DNA of 64,000 bases from Niveibacterium umoris (GTDB lineage: Bacteria; Pseudomonadota; Gammaproteobacteria; Burkholderiales; Rhodocyclaceae): positions 124,001-188,000 of the forward strand of contig NZ_JACIET010000001.1 of the NCBI RefSeq assembly GCF_014197015.1. The letters are read 5' to 3'. A program made the translations under genes and the position numbers. The notes under the pieces were generated by a model. That model worked only from the letters and a program-made list of their open reading frames with translations, had not been told where the DNA came from and did not search any database. Positions 51,973-61,028 of this stretch are shown in pieces; position 1 is the stretch's first letter; every line of letters starts with the position of its first letter.

Positions 51973-52350
51973 ATGATCGACCACATGACCTTCCGCGTTG
52001 CCGACATCGAGCGCGCCAAGTCGTTCTATTCGGCGGCACTGGCGCCCTTGGGCTACGTGGCTGCGTACGATGCGGTGCATGACGGCGTCCGGGTGCTAGG
52101 GTTTGCCTCTAACAGCAAGATCGATACCTGGTTTGTCAGCGCGCCCGAGTCGACAACACGCTGTCACCTGGCGTGGCGGGCTGAGAGCCGTGCCAGCGTG
52201 GATGCGTTTCACGCGGCAGTCGTTGCCGCGGGTGGCACTGACAATGGTGCGCCAGGGCCGCGGCCCCATTACCATCCAGGCTATTACGGAGCCTTCGTGA
52301 TCGACCCGGAAGGCAACAATATCGAGGCGGTTTTTCACGCGCCTGACTGA
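51973..52350 (+). CDS. VOC-family (glyoxalase-like) protein
   Basis: 125 residues in two beta-alpha-beta-beta-beta halves: IDHMTFRVADIERAKSFYSA and GYYGAFVIDPEGNNIEAVFH. Metal-ligand-like His at the start and Glu near the end are kept, so a metal-dependent lyase or dioxygenase-like role is possible; the substrate is not evident. 18 bases after argF, likely same transcript. Confidence 0.9.
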   Translation: MIDHMTFRVADIERAKSFYSAALAPLGYVAAYDAVHDGVRVLGFASNSKIDTWFVSAPESTTRCHLAWRAESRASVDAFHAAVVAAGGTDNGAPGPRPHYHPGYYGAFVIDPEGNNIEAVFHAPD

Positions 52351-52361
52351 AAGGTTTTCTG

Positions 52362-52386
52362 GGCCTCCGAACGCCGGGCGGAGGCC
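52362..52386 (+). terminator. hairpin between VOC gene and argG
   Basis: 8-bp stem GGCCTCCG / CGGAGGCC with a 9-base loop, just past the VOC gene and about 117 bases before the argG ATG. No U-tract. Could be a weak terminator or a leader structure for argG. Confidence 0.35.
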
Positions 52387-52502
52387 GCGCAAGATCCTGT
52401 CCGCACATCGGCATGCTCGGTGCGGATGGTGACCTACCCGGCTTGTATGCACCACCTTGAGCACGCCGGTGGGGGGTGCGTCGGAAACATCGAGGAATCG
52501 AG

Positions 52503-53732
52503 ATGAGTGAAGCAAAGAAAGTCGTTCTGGCCTACTCCGGTGGCCTGGATACGTCAGTGATCCTGAAGTGGCTGCAGGACACCTATCAGTGTGAGGTCGT
52601 GACTTTCACGGCAGACCTGGGCCAGGGCGAAGAGCTGGAGCCGGCGCGCGCCAAGGCGCTCAAGTTCGGTATCAAGCCGGAAAACATCTTCATCGACGAT
52701 CTGCGCGAGGAATTCGTGCGTGATTTCGTCTTCCCGATGTTCCGCTGCAATACGGTTTACGAAGGTGAGTATCTGCTGGGTACCTCGATTGCGCGTCCGC
52801 TGATCGCCAAGCGCTTGATCGACATCGCGCGCCAGACCGGTGCAGAGGCGATCTCGCACGGTGCGACCGGCAAGGGCAACGATCAGGTCCGCTTCGAACT
52901 TGGCGCCTACGCGCTGATGCCCGGCATCAAGGTGATTGCGCCGTGGCGCGAGTGGGATCTGCTGTCGCGCGAAAAGCTGCTCGCCTATGCCGAACAGCAC
53001 GGCATTCCGGTCGAAATGAAGCACAAGGCAGGTGGCGCGCCGTATTCGATGGATGCGAACCTGCTGCACATCTCGTTCGAAGGCCGTCACCTCGAAGATC
53101 CGAAGAACGAGGCCGAAGAGTCGATGTGGCGCTGGACGGTGTCACCGGAGGCTGCGCCTGATGCGCCCGAATATGTCGATCTCGAGTTCGAGCGCGGCGA
53201 CGTGGTGGCGGTCAATGGAGTCCGCCTCGCCGCCCATGAAGTGCTTGCGAAACTCAATGAACTGGGTGGCAAACATGGTGTCGGCCGCCTTGATCTGGTC
53301 GAGAACCGCTATGTCGGCATGAAGTCGCGCGGTTGCTACGAAACCCCCGGCGGGACGATCCTGCTCAAGGCGCACCGTGGCATCGAGTCGATCACGCTGG
53401 ATCGCGAAGTGGCGCATCTGAAGGACGACCTGATGCCGCGCTACGCCAGCCTGATCTACAACGGCTACTGGTGGGCGCCGGAGCGCCGCGCCCTGCAGGT
53501 GCTGATCGACCACACGCAGACCAACGTGAATGGCTGGGTGCGGGTCAAGCTCTACAAGGGTTCGGTGTCGGTGGTGGCGCGTGATTCGAAAGACACGCTG
53601 TTCGATCAGACGATCGCGACCTTCGACGATGACGGCGGCGCATACAACCAGGCCGATGCAGGAGGTTTCATCAAGCTCAATGCTTTGCGTATGCGGATCG
53701 CGGAGAATGCGCGTCTCAAGCGTGGTTCCTGA
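52503..53732 (+). CDS. argG: argininosuccinate synthase
   Basis: 409 residues from the ATG at 52503, the conserved start ([20 protein letters not shown]). PP-loop AYSGGLDTS, then [13 protein letters not shown] and GRHLEDP segments typical of type I ArgG. Joins citrulline and aspartate; acts after ArgF. Ends in a tetraloop terminator. Confidence 0.98.
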   Translation: MSEAKKVVLAYSGGLDTSVILKWLQDTYQCEVVTFTADLGQGEELEPARAKALKFGIKPENIFIDDLREEFVRDFVFPMFRCNTVYEGEYLLGTSIARPLIAKRLIDIARQTGAEAISHGATGKGNDQVRFELGAYALMPGIKVIAPWREWDLLSREKLLAYAEQHGIPVEMKHKAGGAPYSMDANLLHISFEGRHLEDPKNEAEESMWRWTVSPEAAPDAPEYVDLEFERGDVVAVNGVRLAAHEVLAKLNELGGKHGVGRLDLVENRYVGMKSRGCYETPGGTILLKAHRGIESITLDREVAHLKDDLMPRYASLIYNGYWWAPERRALQVLIDHTQTNVNGWVRVKLYKGSVSVVARDSKDTLFDQTIATFDDDGGAYNQADAGGFIKLNALRMRIAENARLKRGS

Positions 53733-53747
53733 GCGTTGACATAGTCC

Positions 53748-53770
53748 AGGCCGCCTTCGGGCGGCCTTTG
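53748..53770 (+). terminator. intrinsic terminator of argG
   Basis: AGGCCGCC-TTCG-GGCGGCCT stem with UUCG tetraloop, then TTG. The same 20-base hairpin recurs after pfkA (54854-54873). Confidence 0.85.
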
Positions 53771-53870
53771 TGTATCAGCGACCCGCTTGTCGCCGCGAGC
53801 GGCGGAAACACCCCGCCAGGCGAAGTTGTACGGATTGACCCCCTAAGTTCGTTCAAGAATGAGGCACAAC

Positions 53871-54833
53871 ATGATCAAGAAAATCGGTGTCCTGACCAGC
53901 GGTGGCGATTCCCCCGGCATGAATGCGGCGATCCGCGCGGTGGTGCGGGCGGGCCTGTCGAGCGGGATTGAAGTGTTCGGTATCCACGACGGTTACCTGG
54001 GCCTGCACCAGGATCGCATCGAGAAGCTCGAGCGCTACAGCGTGTCCGACGTCATCAACCGCGGCGGCACCTTCCTCGGTTCGGCGCGCTTTCCCGCGTT
54101 CAAGGAAGAATCGGTGCGTCGCGAGGCAATCGAGAACCTCAAGCGGCACGCAATCGATGCGCTGGTCGTGGTCGGCGGCGATGGTTCCTACATGGGTGCC
54201 AAGAAGCTGACCGAAATGGGCTACCCCTGCATCGGCCTGCCGGGCACGATCGACAACGATATCGCGGGCACGGACTACACGATCGGCTTCGATACGGCGC
54301 TCAACGTGATCATCGACGCGATCGACCGCCTGCGCGACACCTCCAGCTCGCACAAGCGGATCTCGGTGGTTGAGGTGATGGGGCGCCACTGTGGCGACCT
54401 CGCGATGTCAGCCGCGGTGGCCGGTGGGGCGGAGTTCGTGGTGGTGCCGGAGCAACCCTTCGACAAGGAATCGCTGTTGTCGCAGATCGAGGCCGGTGTT
54501 GCCCGCGGCAAGCGCCATGCCCTGGTCGTGATTTGCGAGCATGTGACCGATGTGAATGCGCTCGCGAAGGAAATCGAGTCCCGCACCGAACTCGAAACCC
54601 GCGCGACGATTCTCGGCCACATTCAGCGCGGCGGTTCGCCGACCGCGCGCGACCGTATCCTGGCCTCGCGCATGGGGGCCTATGCCGTCGAATTGCTGCT
54701 GGCCGGTCACGGTGGCCGTTGTGTCGGATTGCAGCACAATGAGCTGGTGCATCACGACATCATCGACTGCATCGAGAACATGAAGCGCCCCTTCAATCAG
54801 GAACTTTTCGACCTTAGCGCGAAACTGTTCTGA
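53871..54833 (+). CDS. pfkA: 6-phosphofructokinase
   Basis: 320 residues, ATG behind GAGG. ATP-site [17 protein letters not shown] and [13 protein letters not shown] (GGDG indicates the ATP form, not pyrophosphate), substrate site [23 protein letters not shown], and [15 protein letters not shown]. Commits fructose-6-phosphate to glycolysis; pfkA is absent from many betaproteobacteria, so full glycolytic use of sugars (such as chitin-derived GlcNAc) is consistent. Confidence 0.97.
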   Translation: MIKKIGVLTSGGDSPGMNAAIRAVVRAGLSSGIEVFGIHDGYLGLHQDRIEKLERYSVSDVINRGGTFLGSARFPAFKEESVRREAIENLKRHAIDALVVVGGDGSYMGAKKLTEMGYPCIGLPGTIDNDIAGTDYTIGFDTALNVIIDAIDRLRDTSSSHKRISVVEVMGRHCGDLAMSAAVAGGAEFVVVPEQPFDKESLLSQIEAGVARGKRHALVVICEHVTDVNALAKEIESRTELETRATILGHIQRGGSPTARDRILASRMGAYAVELLLAGHGGRCVGLQHNELVHHDIIDCIENMKRPFNQELFDLSAKLF

Positions 54834-54853
54834 TCGGCGCCTACGCCGCTGCG

Positions 54854-54877
54854 AGGCCGCCTTCGGGCGGCCTTTTC
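54854..54877 (+). terminator. intrinsic terminator of pfkA
   Basis: AGGCCGCC-TTCG-GGCGGCCT followed by TTTC; identical stem-loop to that of argG. Confidence 0.88.
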
Positions 54878-55047
54878 ATTGCTTGCGCCGCCGTGCCGGC
54901 CGGCAAGTGGTAAGCCCAAGTCGCTGAAACGTAGGAGATTTTCTGATTGTGCGGTGCGGATGCGCCGGCTAGAATTCGCATTATGGCGTTTGTCCAAAGC
55001 GGGTTCGGTGAGCCGGGCTTCGGACAAATCCCAATCTCAGAGAACCC

Positions 55048-55275
55048 ATGGAATCCGTAACCCTGTTCGGTCTGACCGTTGCGCAGTTCGAAGACCTCTC
55101 GCTGAAGTTCTTCCTCACCGCGCTCATCGCTTACATGTTTTTCATCATCTGGAACCTGGCCAAGGAATCCAGGGCCGGCAAAACGGGCACAGCCGTGCTG
55201 TTCTTCGCGCTGGGAACGGGCATGTTCGGCTTCATGGCCAAGTCGGTGATCGCGAAGGTGCTCGGTATCGAGTAA
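55048..55275 (+). CDS. DUF2788 small membrane protein
   Basis: 75 residues with two transmembrane helices ([20 protein letters not shown] and [20 protein letters not shown]). Matches the DUF2788 family of proteobacteria; function unknown. Flanked by terminators, so transcribed alone. Confidence 0.85.
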   Translation: MESVTLFGLTVAQFEDLSLKFFLTALIAYMFFIIWNLAKESRAGKTGTAVLFFALGTGMFGFMAKSVIAKVLGIE

Positions 55276-55305
55276 TCGTCGGCACCATTTGCGGCACTGC
55301 CAGCG

Positions 55306-55340
55306 AAAAGGCCACGGCTATAATCCGTGGCCTTTTTCAT
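55306..55340 (+). terminator. terminator after DUF2788 gene, with TATAAT in the loop
   Basis: 12-bp stem AAAAGGCCACGG / CCGTGGCCTTTT (55306-55317 with 55325-55336) and a U-tract. The loop region holds TATAAT (55319-55324), a perfect -10 element for the downstream ppnP, although no good -35 is spaced 16-18 bases upstream. Confidence 0.85.
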
Positions 55341-55366
55341 TTCTGAATCGAAATCCGGAGAGTCCG

Positions 55367-55687
55367 ATGTCTGCAGCAGATCGCTTCGATGGTGTGTCCG
55401 TCGTCAAGAAAGCCAATGTGTATTTCGACGGTAAGTGCGTCAGCCACACCGTCCAGTTTGCCGATGGCACCCGCAAGTCTGTCGGCGTGATCCTGCCGTC
55501 CAGCCTGGTTTTCAATACCGGGGCACCGGAAATCATGGAAGTCATCGACGGCCGTTGCCGCGTGAAACTGGCGGGCAGTGACGCAGTCGTCGAATACGCC
55601 GCCGGTCAGTCCTTCAACGTGCCGGGCAACAGCAGCTTCGATATCGAGACGCTCGAGACCCTGCACTACGTCTGCCACTTCGGCTGA
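55367..55687 (+). CDS. ppnP: pyrimidine/purine nucleoside phosphorylase (PpnP, YaiE-like)
   Basis: 106 residues from the ATG at 55367 (GGAG upstream). Cupin fold of the DUF1255 family: [48 protein letters not shown]. Family members phosphorolyse several nucleosides. Confidence 0.94.
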   Translation: MSAADRFDGVSVVKKANVYFDGKCVSHTVQFADGTRKSVGVILPSSLVFNTGAPEIMEVIDGRCRVKLAGSDAVVEYAAGQSFNVPGNSSFDIETLETLHYVCHFG

Positions 55688-55708
55688 AAGGCTAGCGCCG
55701 CAAAAGAA

Positions 55709-55972
55709 TCAGCGCTGCTCCGCCCCGCGGATCGCCACTGCGGGCAGGGGCAGCGAGTGCCGGTCATCCACCATGCCGGAGAAGTGCAGGCACTTGATGT
55801 TGGCGACCGGAAACGCCATTACCTCGTTTTCGGTTTCCACCACCACCCAGGGACTCTGAAGAAAGCCCTCGATATTCAGTTTTTTCGCGGCGTCGGAGGT
55901 CGTTTGTTCCGGGAAGGTGAAAGTCTCCTTCTTGCCGTCGATGAATTCGATGACGAGATAGCGCGTAGACAT
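55709..55972 (-). CDS. conserved hypothetical small protein
   Basis: 87 residues from the ATG at 55972. Starts MSTRYLVIEFIDGKKETFTF, then GFLQSPWVVVETENEVMAFPVANI; no membrane segment or signal. A small beta-rich fold is likely, and I recognise no family with certainty. A terminator upstream (56028-56051) separates it from fumarase. Confidence 0.7.
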   Translation of the reverse strand: MSTRYLVIEFIDGKKETFTFPEQTTSDAAKKLNIEGFLQSPWVVVETENEVMAFPVANIKCLHFSGMVDDRHSLPLPAVAIRGAEQR

Positions 55973-56027
55973 GGCGTGCTCCGATCGTGTGCGATTCTGC
56001 ATTATGCTCGGCACGCACGCCAATGAA

Positions 56028-56051
56028 AAAGCCCGGATTTTGCCGGGCTTT
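56028..56051 (-). terminator. intrinsic terminator of the fumarase gene
   Basis: 9-bp stem AAAGCCCGG / CCGGGCTTT (56028-56036 with 56043-56051), 26 bases past the fumarase stop; on the minus strand the stem is followed by a run of T (TTTTT before CATTGG). Confidence 0.88.
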
Positions 56052-56077
56052 CTCGTTTGGCAGACCCGCGCGAGGGG

Positions 56078-57595
56078 TCAGGCGATGTGGACGGGGATTT
56101 TGCCGATCTTCGCCTGCCACTCGGCCGGGCCGGTCTGGTGCACCGATGTGCCCAGCGAATCGACCGCCACGGTGACCGGCATGTCGACCACGTCGAATTC
56201 GTAGATCGCTTCCATGCCCAGATCGGCGAAGCCGACCACTTTGGCGGTCTTGATCGCCTTGGATACGAGGTAGGCGGCGCCGCCGACGGCCATCAGGTAC
56301 ACCGACTGGTGCTTCTTGATCGCCTCGATCGCCGCCGGGCCACGTTCGGCCTTGCCGATCATCCCCAGCAAACCGGTTTGCGCCAGCACCTGTTCGGTGA
56401 ACTTGTCCATGCGCGTGGCGGTGGTGGGGCCGGCGGGGCCGACGGCTTCGTCACGCACCGGGTCGACCGGCCCGACGTAGTAGATGAAGCGGCCGGCCAG
56501 ATCGACCGGTAGCGCCTCGCCCTTGTTGAGCATGTCGACCATGCGCTTGTGCGCGGCGTCGCGGCCGGTCAGCATCTTGCCGTTGAGCAGCAGCACGTCG
56601 CCCGGCTTCCAGGAGGCGACTTCCTCGCGGGTGACTGCGTTCAGATTCACGCGCTTGCCCTTGGAAGCGTCGTAGGTGAGGCTGGGCCAGTCCGCGAGCG
56701 AGGGCGGGTCGAGGAAGACCGGGCCGGAGCCGTCGAGCACAAAGTGCGCGTGGCGGGTCGCGGCGCAGTTCGGGATCATCGCCACCGGCAGCGAGGCGGC
56801 GTGCGTCGGGTAGTCGAGAATCTTCACGTCCAGCACCGTGGTGAGGCCGCCGAGACCCTGTGCGCCAATACCTAGCGCATTGACCTTCTCGTACAGCTCG
56901 ATGCGCAGCTCCTCGATGCGGTTCTGCGGGCCGCGCTTAAGCAGCTCCTGCATATCGATCGGGTCCATCAGCGCTTCCTTGGCCAGCAGCACGGCCTTCT
57001 CGGCGGTGCCGCCGATACCGATGCCGAGCATGCCCGGCGGGCACCAGCCGGCGCCCATGGTCGGCACGGTCTTGAGCACCCAGTCGACGATCGAATCGGA
57101 CGGATTGAGCATCACCATCTTCGACTTGTTCTCGGAGCCACCGCCCTTTGCGGCGACGGTGATGTCAACCTTGTCACCTGGCACCATAGAGTAGTGGATC
57201 ACCGCCGGCGTGTTGTCCTTGGTGTTCTTGCGGGCACCGGCCGGGTCGAGCAGGATCGACGCGCGCAGCTTGTTGTCCGGATCGTTGTAGGCGCGGCGCA
57301 CGCCTTCGTTGATGGCGTCGTCAATCGAACCGCTGAAGCCTTCCCAGCGCACATCCATGCCGACCTTGACGAACACCGTGACGATGCCAGTGTCCTGGCA
57401 GATCGGGCGGTGGCCTTCCGCGCACATGCGTGAGTTGATCAGGATCTGCGCCATCGCGTCCTTGGCTGCCGGGCTTTCTTCAAGCTCGTAGGCGCGCGCG
57501 AGGTTGGTGATGTAGTCCACCGGGTGGTAGTAGCTGATGTACTGCAGTGCGGCGGCGACGCTGTCGATGAGATCGCCTTGCTTGATGGTGGTCAT
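56078..57595 (-). CDS. fumA: class I fumarate hydratase (iron-sulfur)
   Basis: 505 residues. Cysteine ligands of the [4Fe-4S] cluster are visible in RPICQDTG, GAGWCPPG and IPNCAATRH. Other family motifs: GGSENKSKM, GIGGTAEKAVLLAKEAL, GPTTATRMDKF. Interconverts fumarate and malate; oxygen-sensitive class. The YqhA-like gene ends 22 bases upstream, so they may be co-transcribed. FumB-type naming is equally valid. Confidence 0.96.
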   Translation of the reverse strand: MTTIKQGDLIDSVAAALQYISYYHPVDYITNLARAYELEESPAAKDAMAQILINSRMCAEGHRPICQDTGIVTVFVKVGMDVRWEGFSGSIDDAINEGVRRAYNDPDNKLRASILLDPAGARKNTKDNTPAVIHYSMVPGDKVDITVAAKGGGSENKSKMVMLNPSDSIVDWVLKTVPTMGAGWCPPGMLGIGIGGTAEKAVLLAKEALMDPIDMQELLKRGPQNRIEELRIELYEKVNALGIGAQGLGGLTTVLDVKILDYPTHAASLPVAMIPNCAATRHAHFVLDGSGPVFLDPPSLADWPSLTYDASKGKRVNLNAVTREEVASWKPGDVLLLNGKMLTGRDAAHKRMVDMLNKGEALPVDLAGRFIYYVGPVDPVRDEAVGPAGPTTATRMDKFTEQVLAQTGLLGMIGKAERGPAAIEAIKKHQSVYLMAVGGAAYLVSKAIKTAKVVGFADLGMEAIYEFDVVDMPVTVAVDSLGTSVHQTGPAEWQAKIGKIPVHIA

Positions 57596-57617
57596 GTGGT
57601 CTCTCCCCCCGGATTGA

Positions 57618-58178
57618 TCAGTGGTCTTTGGTCATCAGCAGCGTGCTGTTCATGACCTTGTCTGTGTAGGCCATCACCAGCGCCGACACGACGAAGGTGA
57701 CGTGAATGGCGATCTGGTACATCACCCCGTGCTCGATCACCATGAGCTGGAAAGCGTCGGTGGCCTGAGTCATCTTGTTGCCGACGTCGATGAAGACCTT
57801 CAGCAGGTGGATCGACGAGATGCCGATCAGCGCGGTCGCCAGCTTGATCTTCAGCACGCCGGCGTTGACATGGCTGAGCCATTCCGGCTGGTCAGGGTGA
57901 TCGTCCAGGTCGAGCCGGGAAACAAAGGTCTGGTAACCACCGACGGTGACCATGATCAGCAGGTTGGCGACCATCACCACGTCGATCAAACCGAGAACGA
58001 TCAGCATGATGTCGACTTCGGACAGTGAGGTCGCGTGCGACACCAGGTGGTAGAGCTCGGCGAGGAACTTGTAGACATACACGCCCTGAGCGAAGATCAG
58101 GCCCAGGTACAGCGGCGCCTGCAGCCAGCGGCTGGCAAAGATGAACTTCTCGAGCGCATTGATGGCTTTGTGGCTCAT
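57618..58178 (-). CDS. YqhA/UPF0114 family membrane protein
   Basis: 186 residues; the ATG at 58178 is the conserved start (KFIFASRWLQAPLYLGLIFA). Four hydrophobic segments, with LIVLGLIDVVMVANLLIMV and KIKLATALIGISSIHLLKVF. Inner-membrane family of unknown function (TIGR00645). A longer in-frame start at 58286 has no membrane-protein-like leader. Confidence 0.93.
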   Translation of the reverse strand: MSHKAINALEKFIFASRWLQAPLYLGLIFAQGVYVYKFLAELYHLVSHATSLSEVDIMLIVLGLIDVVMVANLLIMVTVGGYQTFVSRLDLDDHPDQPEWLSHVNAGVLKIKLATALIGISSIHLLKVFIDVGNKMTQATDAFQLMVIEHGVMYQIAIHVTFVVSALVMAYTDKVMNSTLLMTKDH

Positions 58179-58422
58179 GGTCTTTTTGGGATCGTCATGT
58201 GAGGAATGGAAGGTGTTGCGGCACCTCGCAGTGCAGCGATCGATTCTAGCAGGGCCGCTCGCAGACTCCGTGCGGGTAAGCCCCAAGTCTTATGTAAGAG
58301 CTGCGTAAGGCGCTAAGGCTGTAATTCAGACTCATAAGAGCCGGATCGGTTCGCGTGCATCGAAGGCGCTGACCCGAATCAATGGCATTCAATCCAGTCC
58401 GAATCCGAGGAGGCTAGTGGCG

Positions 58423-60399
58423 ATGTCTGACGTCGAAACCGCAACGCATGAGCACCGTGTCTTCCCGCCGTCCGAGGCGGTCGTCAAGGCCGCAGCCGTT
58501 TCGGGCGTGGCCGCCTACGAGGCGCTGTGCAAGGAAGCCGAGACCGATTACGAAGGCTATTGGGGCCGTCTGGCGCGCGAGCATGTCAGTTGGAAGCAGC
58601 CCTTCACCCAGACGCTGGACGAATCCGGTGCCCCGTTCTTCAAATGGTTTGCCGACGGCAAGCTGAACGTCTCCTACAACTGTCTCGATCGCAATCTCGA
58701 GGCTGGCCTTGGCGACAAGGTTGCGATCATCTTCGAGGCGGACGACGGCAAGGTCACCAAGGTCACCTACAAGCAGTTGCTCGCGCTGGTCAGCAAGTTC
58801 GCCAACGGTCTCAAGTCGATCGGCATCAAGAAGGGCGACCGCGTCCTGATCTACCTGCCGATGTCGGTAGAAGGCGTGGCGGCCATGCAGGCCTGCGCCC
58901 GCATCGGTGCGACGCACTCGGTGGTGTTCGGCGGCTTCTCCGCGAAGAGCGTGCAGGAGCGCATCCAGGATGCCGGTGCGGTGGCGGTGATCACCGCCGA
59001 CGAACAGTGTCGCGGCGGCAAGAACATCCCGCTCAAGCCGATCATCGACGAAGCCTTTGCGATGGGCGGCTGCGAGTCGATCAAGAACGTCGTGGTCTAC
59101 CAGCGCACCGGCGGCAACATTCCGATGACGGCGGGTCGCGACCTGTGGCTGCACGAGCTGATCAAGGACCAGTCCGAGACCTGCGAGCCGGAATGGGTCG
59201 ATGCCGAGCACCCCTTGTTCCTGCTCTACACCTCGGGTTCCACCGGCAAGCCCAAGGGCGTGCAGCATTCCTCGGGCGGCTACCTGCTGCATGCCATCCT
59301 GACGATGAAGTGGACCTTCGACATCAAGCCGGATGATGTCTTCTGGTGCACCGCCGACATCGGCTGGGTCACCGGTCACACCTACATCACTTACGGCCCG
59401 CTCGCCTGCGGCGCGACCGAGATTGTCTTCGAAGGTGTGCCGACCTATCCGGACGCCGGCCGCTTCTGGAAGATGATCGAATCGCACAAGGTGTCTATTT
59501 TCTACACGGCGCCGACGGCGATCCGTTCGCTGATCAAGGCGGCCGATGTGAACCCGGCGGCCCATCCGAAGAACTACTCGCTGACGAGCCTGCGCCTGCT
59601 CGGCTCGGTGGGCGAGCCGATCAACCCGGCCGCATGGCAGTGGTACTACGACAACATCGGCGGCGGCCGCTGCCCGATCGTCGATACCTTCTGGCAGACG
59701 GAAACCGGCGGCCACATGATCACGCCGCTGCCAGGCGTCACCACGCTGGTGCCGGGCTCCTGCACCTTGCCGTTCCCGGGTATCCAGGCCGCGATCGTGG
59801 ACGAGACCGGCAACGATGTGCCCTGGGGGCAGGGCGGTATCCTGGTCGTCAAGAAGCCGTGGCCGTCGATGATCCGCACCATCTGGGGCGACCCGGAACG
59901 CTTCAAGAAGAGCTACTACCCGCAGGATTTCCAGGGCAAGTACTACCTCGCGGGCGACGGCGCGATCCGCGACAAGGACAACGGCTACTTCACGATCACC
60001 GGTCGCATCGACGACGTGCTGAACGTCTCGGGCCACCGCATGGGTACGATGGAAATCGAATCCGCGCTGGTCGCCAACCCGCTGGTCGCCGAAGCGGCGG
60101 TCGTGGGGCGCCCGGATGAACTGACCGGCGAGGCGATCTGCGCCTTCGTGGTGCTCAAGGGTGAGCGCCCGACCGGCGATGCCGCGAAGAAGATGATCAA
60201 GGAGTTGCAGGACTGGGTCGGCAAGGAAATCGGTCCGATCGCCAAGCCCAAGGACATCCGCTTCGGCGAGAACCTGCCCAAGACGCGCTCCGGCAAGATC
60301 ATGCGGCGTCTGCTGCGCGCACTGGCAAAGGGCGAAGAGATCACGCAGGATGTGTCGACGCTGGAAAACCCGGCGATCCTGGAACAATTGAAAGGCTGA
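58423..60399 (+). CDS. acs: acetyl-CoA synthetase
   Basis: 658 residues; the ATG at 58423 lies 9 bases after GAGGAGG (58407-58413); a GTG at 58417 is too close to it. Adenylating motifs: [51 protein letters not shown], and the regulatory lysine region [13 protein letters not shown] (acetylation site in homologues). Activates acetate. The signalling genes downstream match a neighbourhood often tied to acetate use. Confidence 0.98.
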   Translation: MSDVETATHEHRVFPPSEAVVKAAAVSGVAAYEALCKEAETDYEGYWGRLAREHVSWKQPFTQTLDESGAPFFKWFADGKLNVSYNCLDRNLEAGLGDKVAIIFEADDGKVTKVTYKQLLALVSKFANGLKSIGIKKGDRVLIYLPMSVEGVAAMQACARIGATHSVVFGGFSAKSVQERIQDAGAVAVITADEQCRGGKNIPLKPIIDEAFAMGGCESIKNVVVYQRTGGNIPMTAGRDLWLHELIKDQSETCEPEWVDAEHPLFLLYTSGSTGKPKGVQHSSGGYLLHAILTMKWTFDIKPDDVFWCTADIGWVTGHTYITYGPLACGATEIVFEGVPTYPDAGRFWKMIESHKVSIFYTAPTAIRSLIKAADVNPAAHPKNYSLTSLRLLGSVGEPINPAAWQWYYDNIGGGRCPIVDTFWQTETGGHMITPLPGVTTLVPGSCTLPFPGIQAAIVDETGNDVPWGQGGILVVKKPWPSMIRTIWGDPERFKKSYYPQDFQGKYYLAGDGAIRDKDNGYFTITGRIDDVLNVSGHRMGTMEIESALVANPLVAEAAVVGRPDELTGEAICAFVVLKGERPTGDAAKKMIKELQDWVGKEIGPIAKPKDIRFGENLPKTRSGKIMRRLLRALAKGEEITQDVSTLENPAILEQLKG

Positions 60400-60479
60400 G
60401 CACCGCGTTCGCGTTGCGCAGGCCGTACTGGTTGGCACGCAGGGGAAACGCCGGCGCCACGCGCTGGCGGCGTTAAAAA

Positions 60480-60516
60480 CGGTAAGGGCGTTGGGGGACG
60501 CCCTTACCGTTCGTTT
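60480..60516 (+). terminator. intrinsic terminator of acs
   Basis: 12-bp perfect stem CGGTAAGGGCGT / ACGCCCTTACCG (60480-60491 with 60498-60509), then TTCGTTTTC. Confidence 0.9.
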
Positions 60517-60648
60517 TCTTCCACGCAGAGCGGATTGATGTCGCACAATTCCGGGCTGAACCGCCAAGGGTTCAATGCACCGGTGATTCCGCCACGGCGG
60601 ATCAAACGACAATCCTGCCTCGAAGCAAGGCGGGAGAGGAGGAGAGTA

Positions 60649-61020
60649 ATGGCCAAGCGAGTCCTGATCCTCGATCCGGACGAGTCCATCGTTGTCTCGC
60701 TCGAATTCCTGCTTCACCGCGCCGGGTACACCGTGCTTGTGGCGGATGCAGCAAGCAGCCTTCTGGACCAGATCGTCAATGAGGCGCCCGACGTAGTGGT
60801 GCTGGCCGACGAGCAGCGCCAGGGTGCCGACGGCTTCGAGCTTTGCCGGGCGGTCTGCGCAGAACGGCCGGCCCCGCCGGTGCTGATGCTCGCGTCACGC
60901 GCACGCGACGCAGATGCGGCCAAGGCGCGCGCGGTGGGCGCGGCGGATTTCCTCGCCAAGCCCTTCCCGACGCGCGATTTTCTCGAACGCATCGCGCGGC
61001 TTGCTTCGGAGGTGGTCTGA
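60649..61020 (+). CDS. single-domain response regulator (REC only)
   Basis: 123 residues from the ATG at 60649, behind GAGGAGAG. CheY-like fold: VLILDPDESIVVSLEFLLHRAG, acceptor Asp in DVVVLADEQRQG, and the Lys in FLAKPFPTRDF. The acidic patch is altered (ILDPDE) but two carboxylates remain. There is no output domain, so it likely acts by protein contact, perhaps with the product of the next gene, to which it is translationally coupled. Confidence 0.9.
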   Translation: MAKRVLILDPDESIVVSLEFLLHRAGYTVLVADAASSLLDQIVNEAPDVVVLADEQRQGADGFELCRAVCAERPAPPVLMLASRARDADAAKARAVGAADFLAKPFPTRDFLERIARLASEVV

Positions 61021-61028
61021 GTACCCGA

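Noticed and set aside
58414-60717. 767-codon minus-strand frame over acs
   Set aside because: Antisense shadow of a highly conserved acs; no ribosome site and no recognisable fold.
60843-61028. Longer N-terminus for the exonuclease fusion starting at 60843
   Set aside because: It would lie inside the response-regulator gene in another frame and reads as Arg-rich non-protein-like sequence; the membrane helix and GGAGGT point to a start near 61017-61029.
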